Below, in pieces: positions 9,301-16,823 of a stretch of 64,000 nt of DNA. This stretch comes from Streptomyces sp. MBT53 (lineage in GTDB: Bacteria; Actinomycetota; Actinomycetes; Streptomycetales; Streptomycetaceae): assembly GCF_016654115.1 (NCBI RefSeq), contig NZ_JAEQAZ010000056.1:1-64000 (forward strand), given 5' to 3'. The position numbers and the translations under genes were made by a program. The notes beneath the pieces were generated by a model. The model searched no databases, was not told the DNA's origin, and was given only the letters and a program-made list of their open reading frames with translations. Numbering within the stretch: the first letter of the stretch is position 1; each line of letters starts with the position of its first letter.

Positions 9301-10208
9301 ACACGTTTCTGAGCACGGGACTTGGGAGCGCGGTCGCCGTGCCCGCAGGGCAATGGACGTTCCTCCAGCAGTCGTTGACGGCTCCGGCCAACGCCTCGCG
9401 GGCGAGCGTCCGCGCCCGCCACGGAGCAACCCCGACCAGCGGCGACGTCTGGTACGTGTGGGGCGTCCGCCTCACCCAGCCCAAGGCGTCATGGCTGCTC
9501 GACAGCTTCGGCCGCACGGTCGCGGGAAGTTGGGGCGTGTCCGACTCGGGCCCGTCCTGGTCCACCGTCGGGGGCGGGGCAACGTCTGACTACTCGGTTG
9601 GTTCCGGCTACGGGGTGCACACCCTGTCGACGACCGAGACCTCGCGCCGTACCGCGGTCACCGCGGTACACGCCGACTTCGACGTCTACGCCGACCTCAC
9701 CACCTCGGCACTGGCCACGGGCGACAGCCTGTACGGCGCGGTCACGGCACGGATGCTGGACTCCTCGAACATGTACATGGTCCGGGTGCAGTTCAGCACG
9801 ACCAACACGGTCGTCCTGTCCCTGCGCAAGGTCGTTGCCGACGTGACCACGGAACTCGGGACCTACACCGTCCCGATCACCCACGTTGCCGGGCAGTTCG
9901 TCAGGGTGCGGTTCCAGGGCCGCGGGACGACGCTGCGGGTCAAGGGGTGGCTCGCGTCGAGCGCGGAGCCGAGCGACTGGCGTATCGAGGTCACCGACAC
10001 GGCACTGACCGCGGCGGGCCAGATCGGTACCCGCTCGATCCGCACCGCCAGCAACACCAACGCGGCCACCGTGCAGATCCGCTACGACAACGTCGACGTC
10101 ATCAACCCGCAGGTCTTCACGGTCGTCCGCAGCCGCAACAACATCGTCAAGGCACAGGCCGCGGGCGCCGACGTGCGGCTCGCGTATCCCGCCATCGTCG
10201 CCCTGTAA
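6387..10208 (+). CDS. Large tail tip protein with lectin-like domains
   Basis: A 1273-residue protein starting at GTG 6387, two bases after the tape measure stop. It begins like a distal tail protein (MAFPDQPLGLKGELRMG). It then carries one lectin/LamG-like domain near residue 130 and another around 355-550 (YKPLAYWPMEEGASS is typical of such domains in actinophages), and further carbohydrate-binding-like domains near the C-terminus (SFGRTVAGSWGVSDSG). It probably combines distal tail, tail lysin-like hub and receptor-binding functions. Codon 232 is TTA (7080-7082), so full translation should need the bldA tRNA. Confidence 0.8.
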   Translation: MAFPDQPLGLKGELRMGSAWQDITGDLYTRDPITHTRGRPYKSNAADPAACAATIRNLDGTYTPRNAEGRYFGLFNRYTPFRYTLPGGPLHLEMPGTPDRATTPDVAALDITGDLDIRWEGETNWFSAATQFLIGKWGAAGNRSFYLLVRAGVLYLNTTSGGTTVDGGGFAALPAALPRHAAVRGTLDVDNGAGGFTVRLYWAPTLAGPWTQFSGDLTSSAPVSIFSGTAPLSIAPEQTDVTPPRRAVTGTVYRAEVRSGIDGTLVAAPDFTVQPAGTTAFTDSAGRIWTLAAGSAVTDRIVRFEGEVPEWPPKWSTSEKDAWTPITAAGILRRLGQGAKPLASALRRRIPSYKPLAYWPMEEGASSAQASSPVAGVGPLRLSNVTWAQANTLASSAPLPVLASSAGQLSAMMGRVPAPSSALTSWSVQWMYRLDTLPTTRWTFMRVLSTGGTVREWLIQFGSTTNGLSSRIIAKDDDGNTLSTQDIATGADIFNRWQRVNFTVAQQGANVKFGIVWTDVGGDPGGVYFTTPGTIGRPTAVASPADGYASALNGLALGHLSVWPTDSTAAYVNAVDAWSGETAGARMRRLAQEEGVLLSIVGDPDDTVPVGAQSPAPLLDLLRECAEADGGIFGETMAGRELKYRTRAGLYNQRPALVLDYAAGHLAPPFEPVEDDTVRNEWAVQRKGGSTGTAVLDDGPLSVQDPPDGIGLVDDSKTLNLATDEQTDPVANWLLHLSTWDENRYPSVTLLLHKFPELIPAVLALSEGDKIRIINLPKRFTGSGVVELLVDGWTETVLPRTWSITFTCSPAGPWSVGVVDEIPLRWCDTSGAQLATAATDTTTTVNVLTTAGQTWTSTPYDYPWDVRVGGEVMTLAAPGRLLNTNPFFTTDASGWSGQAATVGRSTAVLHPQAAGSLLITPDGVGTSGGAVAARSDVGAVVPGGTYVASMWAYSPKGWSDLRPVIDWYDATNTFLSTGLGSAVAVPAGQWTFLQQSLTAPANASRASVRARHGATPTSGDVWYVWGVRLTQPKASWLLDSFGRTVAGSWGVSDSGPSWSTVGGGATSDYSVGSGYGVHTLSTTETSRRTAVTAVHADFDVYADLTTSALATGDSLYGAVTARMLDSSNMYMVRVQFSTTNTVVLSLRKVVADVTTELGTYTVPITHVAGQFVRVRFQGRGTTLRVKGWLASSAEPSDWRIEVTDTALTAAGQIGTRSIRTASNTNAATVQIRYDNVDVINPQVFTVVRSRNNIVKAQAAGADVRLAYPAIVAL

Positions 10209-10223
10209 GGAGGCATCACCCGC

Positions 10224-10649
10224 GTGACCCTGTGGCAGCCCGGTATGCGGATCACCGACGACCGGCTCAACGACGGCCCGCCAACTCTCACCACAGCAAC
10301 GGGACTTGTGGCCGCGACCGGGTTCACGGTCAACGACTTCCGCGGCTACCGCACCGGCCACAACATCGAGTTGAACATGTACCTGTTCCGGTCCGGGGCG
10401 ACGATCGCCGTCTCGGGCGCCGGCAACCTCGCCGACACGGCGTGCTGCACCGTCCCGTCCGGGTGGCGGCCCACCAGCGGCACCATCAACGGGAACTGGG
10501 ACGACGGCACCGCCGAGGGTGGTTTCGTCATCGGCACCGACGGCATCGCCACGCTGCGCACCACCAACGGCGAACCGATCGTCGGCGAGGCCACCACCGC
10601 CGGCAGCGGCCGGAATCTACGCCTGCACATCACCTTCATTCAGGACTAG
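10224..10649 (+). CDS. Minor tail or receptor-binding accessory protein
   Basis: A 141-residue protein after an AAGGAGG ribosome site, 15 bases downstream of the large tail protein. It is beta-rich with a Gly/Thr-rich C-terminal half (GNWDDGTAEGGFVIGTDG), like small tail-tip or fibre-head proteins that follow the baseplate genes in Streptomyces phages. I do not recognise a named family. Position before the lysis genes supports a structural tail role. Confidence 0.6.
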   Translation: MTLWQPGMRITDDRLNDGPPTLTTATGLVAATGFTVNDFRGYRTGHNIELNMYLFRSGATIAVSGAGNLADTACCTVPSGWRPTSGTINGNWDDGTAEGGFVIGTDGIATLRTTNGEPIVGEATTAGSGRNLRLHITFIQD

Positions 10650-10675
10650 CCAGCCCCCAACTCGCCCACCACGTA

Positions 10676-10705
10676 CGCCCGAGCGCACCGCGCCGGGCGT
10701 TTTTT
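10676..10705 (+). terminator. Rho-independent terminator before the lysin gene
   Basis: A six-base-pair stem (CGCCCG/CGGGCG) with a 12-base loop is followed by six T residues. It lies between the tail and lysin genes and overlaps the lysin leader, so it may only attenuate read-through from the structural operon. Confidence 0.6.
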
Positions 10706-10726
10706 CATGCCCAGGAGGCACCCCAT

Positions 10727-11638
10727 ATGACCAGCACCTCGCGCGGCCTCGACGTGTCCGCGTACCAGTCCGCACAGAACTGGAGCGCGCTCAAGGCCGA
10801 CGGCCTGACTTTCGCGTTCGCCAAGGCGAGCGAGGGAGAGAACAGCCGCGACGCCCGGTTCGCGACCCACATCAAGGGAATCAAGGGCGCCGGCCTGGTC
10901 GCCGGCGCGTACCACTTCGCGTGGCCGAACCAGTCCGCGGCGAAGGAGGCCTCGAACTACACCGCCGCCGTGAAGCCGTACGCCGGCGCCGGCTTCCTGC
11001 ACTGGCTCGACCTGGAGCGCTACAGCGACGGCCGAAACTACAAGGGACGGTCGGCCGCGCAGATCAAGGCGTACGCCACCGCGTGGATCGCCGCCGTAGA
11101 GAAGGCATTCCCCGGGCAGGTCGTCGGCATCTACACATCCGCCTCGGACATCGCCGCCGGGCACGTCTCCTCGGGCGTTCCCCTGTGGTACCCCGCATAC
11201 CCGTGGGGCGCCGCAACCTACGCCCGAGCAGAGGCCGCCGCGCGCCCCAAGCCGTCCGGCCGCACGGTGACGATCTGGCAGTTCGCGTCGACCCCGCTCG
11301 ACCGGAACATCGCCTACATGTCCCCCTCCGCGCTGCGCGAGTGGGCCAAGGGCGACACCGACGACGGGCCGAAGACGTACACCCCGCCGAAGTTCCCGAC
11401 CGGCCTCGCTCCGGGCAAGGCCAAGCCGTCGGCCGTCACACTTCAGCGCGCGCTCAAGGCCGCCAGCTACATGGCCAAGTCCGTTGCCGAGTCGCCGAAC
11501 TACGGGCCCAAGACTCAGGCCGGAGTGATCGCGTTCCACAACGCGCACCCGCAGTACCGCGCCGCGGGAAAGAAGTCCGACCCCGCCATCGGCCCGAAGG
11601 GTTGGGCCGCCCTGTTCCGCCTCGCCTACGGCAAGTAG
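10727..11638 (+). CDS. Endolysin, GH25 muramidase
   Basis: A 303-residue lysin with an N-terminal glycoside hydrolase 25 domain (about residues 5-200). It starts with GLDVSAYQS and carries the conserved Asp/Glu cluster HWLDLERY near residue 90; GH25 enzymes cleave the glycan chain of peptidoglycan. The C-terminal 80 residues (VTLQRALKAASYM, then GPKTQAGVIAFHNAHP) look like a peptidoglycan-binding repeat. ATG 10727 follows CCAGGAGGC. It would act on the cell wall after release by the downstream holin. Confidence 0.9.
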   Translation: MTSTSRGLDVSAYQSAQNWSALKADGLTFAFAKASEGENSRDARFATHIKGIKGAGLVAGAYHFAWPNQSAAKEASNYTAAVKPYAGAGFLHWLDLERYSDGRNYKGRSAAQIKAYATAWIAAVEKAFPGQVVGIYTSASDIAAGHVSSGVPLWYPAYPWGAATYARAEAAARPKPSGRTVTIWQFASTPLDRNIAYMSPSALREWAKGDTDDGPKTYTPPKFPTGLAPGKAKPSAVTLQRALKAASYMAKSVAESPNYGPKTQAGVIAFHNAHPQYRAAGKKSDPAIGPKGWAALFRLAYGK

Positions 11639-11646
11639 CCACCCCT

Positions 11647-11675
11647 GCCCGCCCCGGCACCGCGCCGGGGCGGGC
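11647..11675 (+). terminator. Strong hairpin between lysin and holin genes
   Basis: A perfect 12-base-pair GC-rich stem (GCCCGCCCCGGC and its complement) with a five-base loop begins nine bases after the lysin stop. There is no T tract, so it may reduce rather than end transcription into the holin gene, or stabilise the upstream message. Confidence 0.5.
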
Positions 11676-11712
11676 CCCTGTATCCGCATTCCCAGAAACG
11701 AGGAGTTCCCCC

Positions 11713-11949
11713 ATGAAGACCGCCAACAAGCGCAGCATCCGCACCGTGATTCAGGGCGTCGTCATGTTCGCCGTGGCGCTCCCCGCCATCGTGACCGCGT
11801 CCGGCATCCCCGAGTCCCTTCCGTGGGTCGTCGGCGCCCTCGCGGTCGCGGGTGGCCTCGCGCGTGTCATGGCCCTGCCCGCCGTCGAGCTGCTGCTCGA
11901 CCGTGTCGGTCTCGGCCTGGTCGACGACGACCAGGGCGGTAGCGCGTGA
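11713..11949 (+). CDS. Putative holin (small membrane protein)
   Basis: A 78-residue protein with a charged N-terminus (MKTANKRSIR) and two hydrophobic segments (about 12-30 and 36-54), typical of class II-like actinophage holins. It is directly downstream of the lysin and preceded by CGAGGAG. Its stop overlaps the next GTG. Holins form membrane lesions that release the endolysin; the assignment rests on topology and position. Confidence 0.7.
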   Translation: MKTANKRSIRTVIQGVVMFAVALPAIVTASGIPESLPWVVGALAVAGGLARVMALPAVELLLDRVGLGLVDDDQGGSA

Positions 11950-12209
11950 CCATGCCGCCCCCGCCCGACCAGTCCGTCGCCGTCGAATTGGAGAAGCTAC
12001 GCGGCACCATGGCCGAGGGATTCGCCCGCGTCGACGGCTCCCTCGCCCTGCTCGTCCAGCGCGGCGACCAGACCGACCGGCAGATCGCCGACCACGACCA
12101 GCGGCTCGACGCCCTCGAACGGGCACGCTGGCCGCTCCCGTCCCTGGCCGCCCTGGTCGCCCTGTGCGGACTGGTCGTGTCCCTTTGGCAGTTCGCCACC
12201 CGTTCATGA
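11946..12209 (+). CDS. Phage lysis-cassette membrane protein
   Basis: An 87-residue protein in a GTGA overlap with the putative holin gene. It has a predicted coiled-coil (about residues 10-58, with VAVELEKLRGTMAEGFARV) and one C-terminal membrane helix (SLAALVALCGLVVSLWQF). This topology, soluble coiled coil plus C-terminal anchor, is common in the last gene of Streptomyces phage lysis cassettes, either as a second holin or as a holin partner. It is the last gene before the operon terminator. Confidence 0.6.
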   Translation: MTMPPPPDQSVAVELEKLRGTMAEGFARVDGSLALLVQRGDQTDRQIADHDQRLDALERARWPLPSLAALVALCGLVVSLWQFATRS

Positions 12210-12211
12210 GT

Positions 12212-12259
12212 AACGCCCCCCTGTACGGCCGCACATGGCCGTACAGGGGGGCGTTTTGT
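12212..12259 (+). terminator. Very strong terminator of the phage late operon
   Basis: A perfect 19-base-pair inverted repeat (12212-12230 with 12237-12255) with a six-base loop is followed by TTTTGTTG. It begins three bases after the last lysis gene and closes the prophage structural operon. It is the strongest terminator in the prophage half of the window. Confidence 0.9.
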
Positions 12260-12304
12260 TGTTTCCGCGTTGTCTGCTCGCCGCAGGCAGCGCGGCGGCT
12301 GGCA

Positions 12305-12343
12305 CGCAAACGGCCCGCCCCGAATCACGCGTGGGCGGGCCGT
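12305..12343 (-). terminator. Terminator of the first DUF397/HTH operon
   Basis: An 11-base-pair stem (12310-12320 with 12333-12343) lies just beyond the DUF397 stop. Read on the minus strand it is followed by TTTGCG. Together with the phage terminator it insulates the two converging operons. Confidence 0.65.
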
Positions 12344-12361
12344 CATTCGTGGCATGGCTTC

Positions 12362-12583
12362 TTACTCAAGACCGCCGACCCGACCCGTGGCCGCAGCGGT
12401 AACGAAGGCGATCATCTGCTCGCGGGTGAACAGCAGCGCAGGCCCGTGCGGGTTCTTGCTGTCCCGCACGGCGATCGTCTCGTCATCGACTATTCCGCAC
12501 TCGACACACTGCGCCCCGCTGTCGGAGAACGAGGACTTCCACCACTCCACGGGGAGGGTGGAGGCGTCGTCAACTTGGCTCAT
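12362..12583 (-). CDS. DUF397 protein (first WhiJ-like module)
   Basis: A 73-residue protein with the DUF397 signature: WWKSSFSDSGAQCVEC near the N-terminus, then IAVRDSKNPHGPALLF and a C-terminal MIAFV segment. DUF397 proteins are small partners of Scr1/WhiJ-type helix-turn-helix regulators in actinomycetes and are thought to form regulatory or toxin-antitoxin-like pairs. The start overlaps the stop of the HTH gene (ATGA), so the two are translationally coupled. Confidence 0.9.
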   Translation of the reverse strand: MSQVDDASTLPVEWWKSSFSDSGAQCVECGIVDDETIAVRDSKNPHGPALLFTREQMIAFVTAAATGRVGGLE

Positions 12584-13443
12584 GTGCTCTTCCTTATCTC
12601 GGTGATCAGTTCCGCCGAAGCCTCGACCGACTCAGCAGAAGACGAGAGGCGTTGCCACGCATCGCGGTGTGTAGCGACCTTGTCGCGGTCCTCGATGTAC
12701 AAGGCCGACGTCAGCGACTCGGCGTGTACGACATCGAGGTCAGGGTGTGGACCAAACCCCAGGATGGTGAAAGTGCCCATCTGCCCAACGTGCAACCGAG
12801 CGTCCGACCGCAGCACCTGAATGTTGACGTTCGGACGCTTCCCCATTGAGAGCAGCCGTCCCAACTGCTCATGCATCAGGCTCGCGTCATCAGAGGTCGA
12901 ACGTAGAGCCTGCTCCGCGATGATCGCCCACAGCGCGAGCGGCTCCTCGCGCGTAAGCACGGCCTGCCGCGCGAGGCGCACCTCGACCAGAGCGTCGACC
13001 CGGGCCTCGATTGCTTCAGACATCGCCGTCGCGCGGATGATCTCGCGCGCGTACTCGGCTGTCTGAAGGAGCCCAGGGATCACGCCCAGTTGCCACGTCG
13101 AGACCGATTCGGCCTCGGCCTCAAGGCTGATCAGATCCTCGTACACGGGAGTGAGGACACCTCGGTACGAGTGCCACCAACCGCGCTGCCCGCCCTCTTT
13201 GGTGAGCTTGACCAGGGCCGCGCGAAGTTCGTCACTGACCTCGCGCCCAAGCTGCGCGTACAGGTCGAGCAGATCCTCGACGTCCTTCGCTTTGGCCGCG
13301 CTCTTGGCCGTTTCCATCCTTGACAGCTTCGAAGGGATGAACGTCCCCTCGGATCCGTCCGCGACCTCGTCGAGGGTGAGGTCGCCGCGCAGGGCGCGCA
13401 ATTTCGCACCCAGTCGCCGCCGGCGCACGGTAGGCGCACTCAC
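12580..13443 (-). CDS. WhiJ/Scr1-type HTH regulator (DUF5753)
   Basis: A 287-residue regulator with an N-terminal XRE helix-turn-helix (about residues 12-60: LGAKLRALRGDLTLDEVAD) and the long DUF5753 C-terminal domain (WWHSYRGVLTPVYEDLISLE, then QLGVIPGLLQTAEYARE). This architecture is that of WhiJ-like regulators of Streptomyces development. GTG 13443 after GGAGGGG is the likely start; the open frame extends 97 codons upstream but that part is non-coding in character. It forms a pair with the downstream DUF397 gene and is divergent from a HATPase gene. Confidence 0.9.
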   Translation of the reverse strand: MSAPTVRRRRLGAKLRALRGDLTLDEVADGSEGTFIPSKLSRMETAKSAAKAKDVEDLLDLYAQLGREVSDELRAALVKLTKEGGQRGWWHSYRGVLTPVYEDLISLEAEAESVSTWQLGVIPGLLQTAEYAREIIRATAMSEAIEARVDALVEVRLARQAVLTREEPLALWAIIAEQALRSTSDDASLMHEQLGRLLSMGKRPNVNIQVLRSDARLHVGQMGTFTILGFGPHPDLDVVHAESLTSALYIEDRDKVATHRDAWQRLSSSAESVEASAELITEIRKST

Positions 13444-13686
13444 GGTTCCCCCCTCCGGTTTGGTGTCTGGTCCATCAGTCTGCCGTGCCCCCTCATCGCC
13501 TGTCACCTGCCGACTTACCATCCGGCCTCCCCCTCCTGGCGTCATATGCAATTTTCTACACGAGTATGGATGCCCTTGCGAGGAGGAGAGTTTGAGGAGC
13601 ACCCTGGGGGAGAGAAATGCGATTGTGCCCACACGCGCGCGACGAAATGCCATGCTCGTGTTGGGACTTGCCCGTGAGGGGACACC

Positions 13687-14130
13687 ATGACCGAACGACG
13701 GCGGGACACCATGCCCGCCATCCATGCAGCCCAACTCGGCCCCCCGCCGGTTCTGTTACTGGCGAGTGAGGCCAAGTCAGCCAAAGTTGCACGCGAGTTC
13801 GCACGTGAGTACGTCTTGCACTACTTCCCCGAAGCGTCCGAGGACTACGTCGAGACGGTCGTCTTGGTCACATGCGAGCTGGTCACCAACTCGATTCGAT
13901 ACGGCACCCTGCCCGACGACTCCGTACGCATCGAACTCGACACCGACGACACACGAACGCGCGTCGAGGTTCACGACTCCGTACGACGACGCCCCCGTCC
14001 TCGCCCGGAATCCGATCGCCGGGACCGCGGGCGAGGCCTGATCATCCTCGACGCCCTGTGCCCCGGTAGCTGGGGAGTCGAAGACACTCGGGACGGCAAA
14101 GCCGTGTGGGCAGAGGTGAAGGCATCGTGA
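13687..14130 (+). CDS. HATPase anti-sigma-like protein (first WhiJ-like module)
   Basis: A 147-residue GHKL-type ATP-binding protein of the RsbW/SpoIIAB-like group found beside WhiJ/AbaA-type regulators. The N box is seen in LVTCELVTNSIRYG (about residues 60-73), and the G1-like box in DRGRGLIILD near residue 115. Such proteins may bind sigma factors or their antagonists. Codon 24 is TTA (13756-13758), which predicts dependence on the bldA tRNA. It is divergent from the HTH gene across a 243 bp promoter region and overlaps the next gene by GTGA. Confidence 0.85.
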   Translation: MTERRRDTMPAIHAAQLGPPPVLLLASEAKSAKVAREFAREYVLHYFPEASEDYVETVVLVTCELVTNSIRYGTLPDDSVRIELDTDDTRTRVEVHDSVRRRPRPRPESDRRDRGRGLIILDALCPGSWGVEDTRDGKAVWAEVKAS

Positions 14131-14591
14131 CCGTGCCCGAAGCAAAGGCGCCGCCTAGCGCCGAGTTCGTCGACGGCATCTGTTTAGCGACCGGCATACA
14201 TCAGCAGTACCTGTTCCCCGTCGCCCAACTGCTCGCCTACCACGGGCCGCCGCACCCCGAAAACGAGAGCACAGACAGCATCCGCGAGGGCATGGAGACG
14301 TTCGCCGAAGCGCTGCACCTCGGCCCGTACGACGGCCCCCCGCCCTACATCGGGCACCGCATCCGCATACGGCAGGGCACGCCGTGGCTCGACTACGGCG
14401 ACGGCGCGAGACGGCTCAGCCTGCCCGCGGCGCGGTCGTGGCTGGATGTGGTCGAGGCCGGCGGACCGGTCCAAATCACGGTCGTGTTCGACCCCCTCGG
14501 CTCCGACTCCGGGCAAACCGCAGTCAGCGAGCACGTACTCGTATGCCACGCGCGGGGCGCGATGCGCTGGGGCACGACGTACCACGTCTGA
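14127..14591 (+). CDS. Unknown protein in the radical SAM operon
   Basis: A 154-residue soluble protein with no family I recognise. It starts at GTG 14127 inside the stop of the HATPase gene (GTGA), so it is coupled to it. Features include GICLATGIHQQYLFPVAQLL near the N-terminus and VQITVVFDPLGSD in the second half; no leader-core boundary, Cys cluster or repeat suggests a peptide precursor. Codon 20 is TTA (14184-14186). Because it links the regulatory module to the radical SAM genes, it could be a substrate, partner or regulator of them. Confidence 0.75.
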   Translation: MTVPEAKAPPSAEFVDGICLATGIHQQYLFPVAQLLAYHGPPHPENESTDSIREGMETFAEALHLGPYDGPPPYIGHRIRIRQGTPWLDYGDGARRLSLPAARSWLDVVEAGGPVQITVVFDPLGSDSGQTAVSEHVLVCHARGAMRWGTTYHV

Positions 14592-14664
14592 CCAGCACAC
14601 CGAACGGGCCGCCCCGGAGTGATGTAGACCCCGGGCCGACCCGCCGCGGTCGAGAGTACAAGCC

Positions 14665-14702
14665 CCGCTGTGTGCCTGCGCTCATTCCCGGACACACAGC
14701 GG
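14665..14702 (+). promoter_or_regulatory. Inverted repeat upstream of radical SAM gene
   Basis: Ten-base arms CCGCTGTGTG and CACACAGCGG are separated by 18 bases and end 28 bases before the radical SAM start. This lies in the only sizeable gap (139 bp) of the four-gene operon. It could be an operator or an RNA hairpin controlling the enzyme pair; there is no T tract to support a terminator. Confidence 0.5.
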
Positions 14703-14730
14703 ATCACCACCACCACGGGAGGAATACGGC

Positions 14731-15615
14731 ATGACCACAGCAACACGCACAGCCATTCAGTCCGTCGAGCTTGAGATCACCGGCACGTGCCAACTCAGGT
14801 GCACGCACTGCTGCACCGAGTCGGGCCCCAAGGCATCTCACGGCGACATGACACGCGAGGACTGGCAGCAAGTCATCACGGACATCGCCGAACTCGGCAT
14901 CCCGGCCGTGCAGTTCATCGGAGGCGAACCGACCCTCTCCCCCTACCTGCCCGAGTACATCGACCACGCCCTCGCCGCCGGCCTCAAGGTCGAGGTGTAC
15001 TCCAACCTGACCCACGTTCGCCCCGGCCTGTGGTCCGCGTTCCAGCGCCCCGGCGTCTGCCTCGCCACCAGCTACTACAGCGACCGCGCCGAGGAACACG
15101 AGCAGATCACGAACGGCCCCGGCAGCTACCAGCGCACCCGCGGCAACATCAGCGAAGCTGTGAACCGCGGAATCCCGCTCCGCGTCGGCATCGTCGAGGT
15201 AGTGGAAGGACAGCGAGTCGACCAGGCACAAGCCGAACTGCGCCAACTCGGCGTGTCGGCGATCAAGGTCGACCGCATGCGCAAGGTAGGCCGCGCCGCC
15301 GACTCCGCAACGTCGATTCCAAGCACGTCCGAACTGTGCGGCAACTGCTTCCGGCGCCGAGTATCGATCGACCCGAACGGCGCTGTGTCCGGCTGCATCC
15401 TGTCGCGGTTCATGGTCGCCGGAAACGTCCATGAGCAGCCCCTCGCCGCCATCCTGCACAGCGACCGATGGCAGGAACTCATCACGGCTGTGCCGGCACC
15501 CCGCAGCGCCTGCGGACCGGACGATTCGAGCGACTGCGACCCCGCCGGTACCGAAGCGTGCGACCCTGCATACTTCGCCCCCGACCCGACGCCTAGCCTC
15601 GGAGGGACCGCGTGA
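14731..15615 (+). CDS. Radical SAM enzyme with SPASM-like C-terminus
   Basis: A 294-residue radical SAM protein. The cluster motif CQLRCTHCC (CxxxCxxC) is at residues 19-27, followed by the GGEP motif in VQFIGGEPTLS that contacts SAM. The C-terminal third has extra Cys residues (ELCGNCFRRR, SGCILSRF and three more in CGPDDSSDCDPAGTEAC) as in SPASM/twitch domains that hold auxiliary iron-sulfur clusters in peptide-modifying enzymes. ATG 14731 follows GGGAGGAA. Its stop overlaps the methyltransferase start (GTGA). The substrate is unknown, and no precursor peptide is evident nearby. Confidence 0.88.
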   Translation: MTTATRTAIQSVELEITGTCQLRCTHCCTESGPKASHGDMTREDWQQVITDIAELGIPAVQFIGGEPTLSPYLPEYIDHALAAGLKVEVYSNLTHVRPGLWSAFQRPGVCLATSYYSDRAEEHEQITNGPGSYQRTRGNISEAVNRGIPLRVGIVEVVEGQRVDQAQAELRQLGVSAIKVDRMRKVGRAADSATSIPSTSELCGNCFRRRVSIDPNGAVSGCILSRFMVAGNVHEQPLAAILHSDRWQELITAVPAPRSACGPDDSSDCDPAGTEACDPAYFAPDPTPSLGGTA

Positions 15616-16751
15616 TCTGGGAAACCGCCGCCGGAAACCTCGCCAACCGCGTCACCCACAGAGCGTCACGATGGCGAGGACCGGTCGCACGCACACCACG
15701 ACACCTGTTCGTGCCGCAGTGGTGGGAGGTCGACGAGGGGCAATGGACCCTGCGCGAACCGGGGAACGAGGACGAGTGGTTCCGCGCCGCATACGCCGAC
15801 CGCTCACTCGTCACGCGAGTCGGACGGTTCCATGCGGACTGCGCCAAACCCGACGATCACCCGGCAGGCCGCCCGACGTCCTCAGCGACACTGCCCAGTC
15901 TCGTCGTTGGGATGTTTCAGCACGCGCGGCTTGAGGACGGCGACGAACTGCTCGACATCGGAACCGGCAGCGGCTACGGAACGGCCCTGGCCGCCCACCG
16001 TCTCGGCGCCGACGCGGTCACAAGCGTTGACGTCGACCAATACCTCGTCGAGACCGCACGCGACCGCCTCGACCTGATGGGTCTACGCCCCACCGTCGAA
16101 GCCATCGACGCGACCGGCCCCCTGCCCTTCCTCCCGAAGACGTTCGACCGCATCGTCGCAACGGTCGCCGTCCGCAGCATCCCCGCTAGCTGGCTCATGG
16201 CCATGTCCAACGGGGGCCGGCTGGTCGCCACCATCGCCGGTACCTCGCTACTCGTCACCGCAGACAAGCAGCCCGACGGCGGCGCATCGGGACGGGTGGA
16301 GTGGGACCGTGCCGGATTCATGCACGCCCGTCATGGCGCCGACTACCCGCCCGCTCTGTCGGTCCTACTCACCACCGCGAGCGAGCAGGAAGGCGAGGAG
16401 GTTACAACAGGCCCGTATCCGGTCGTTGACGTGACGAACGCATGGGATCTCGACTCCATGCTCAGCCTCACGGCGCCCGGCATCGAGCACGACTACCGCA
16501 CAAACGGCGACCAGCGAATTGCCGTCATGGCGCACGCCGACGGATCATGGGCCCGAGCAACCGCGGTCGGAGACGAGCGACCCGTCGTTCACCAGGGCGG
16601 GCCGCGCCGTCTGTGGGATCTGCTCGACGAGGCCCGCGCCTACTGGCTCAGCCACGGCGAACTGCCCGTGCGTGGAGCGCGCGTCATCATCAAACCAGAT
16701 GGGACAACAGTCCTGGCTCGCGGCGGGTGGCACGTCAAGCTCACGTCGTAG
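15612..16751 (+). CDS. PIMT-like SAM methyltransferase
   Basis: A 379-residue protein with a class I methyltransferase core like protein-L-isoaspartate O-methyltransferases. The N-terminal region (TPRHLFVPQWW) matches the substrate-side motif of that family, and the SAM loop DIGTGSGYG lies near residue 117. PIMT-like enzymes occur in several RiPP pathways, where they methylate Asp or Glu side chains, and this one has a longer C-terminal extension as those do. It is coupled to the radical SAM gene, so both probably act on the same substrate. A terminator follows. Confidence 0.85.
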   Translation: MIWETAAGNLANRVTHRASRWRGPVARTPRHLFVPQWWEVDEGQWTLREPGNEDEWFRAAYADRSLVTRVGRFHADCAKPDDHPAGRPTSSATLPSLVVGMFQHARLEDGDELLDIGTGSGYGTALAAHRLGADAVTSVDVDQYLVETARDRLDLMGLRPTVEAIDATGPLPFLPKTFDRIVATVAVRSIPASWLMAMSNGGRLVATIAGTSLLVTADKQPDGGASGRVEWDRAGFMHARHGADYPPALSVLLTTASEQEGEEVTTGPYPVVDVTNAWDLDSMLSLTAPGIEHDYRTNGDQRIAVMAHADGSWARATAVGDERPVVHQGGPRRLWDLLDEARAYWLSHGELPVRGARVIIKPDGTTVLARGGWHVKLTS

Positions 16752-16790
16752 GCACCCGGCAGGGACGGAACGGGCCCCTCCGCGAACGAC

Positions 16791-16823
16791 GGCCCCGGTA
16801 CCTGCAAGTGAGGTACCGGGGCC
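16791..16823 (+). terminator. Terminator of the radical SAM/PIMT operon
   Basis: A perfect 13-base-pair stem (GGCCCCGGTACCT and its complement) with a seven-base loop, 39 bases after the methyltransferase stop. It lacks a long T tract (GCTCCTT follows) but is otherwise typical of Streptomyces hairpin terminators. Confidence 0.7.
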
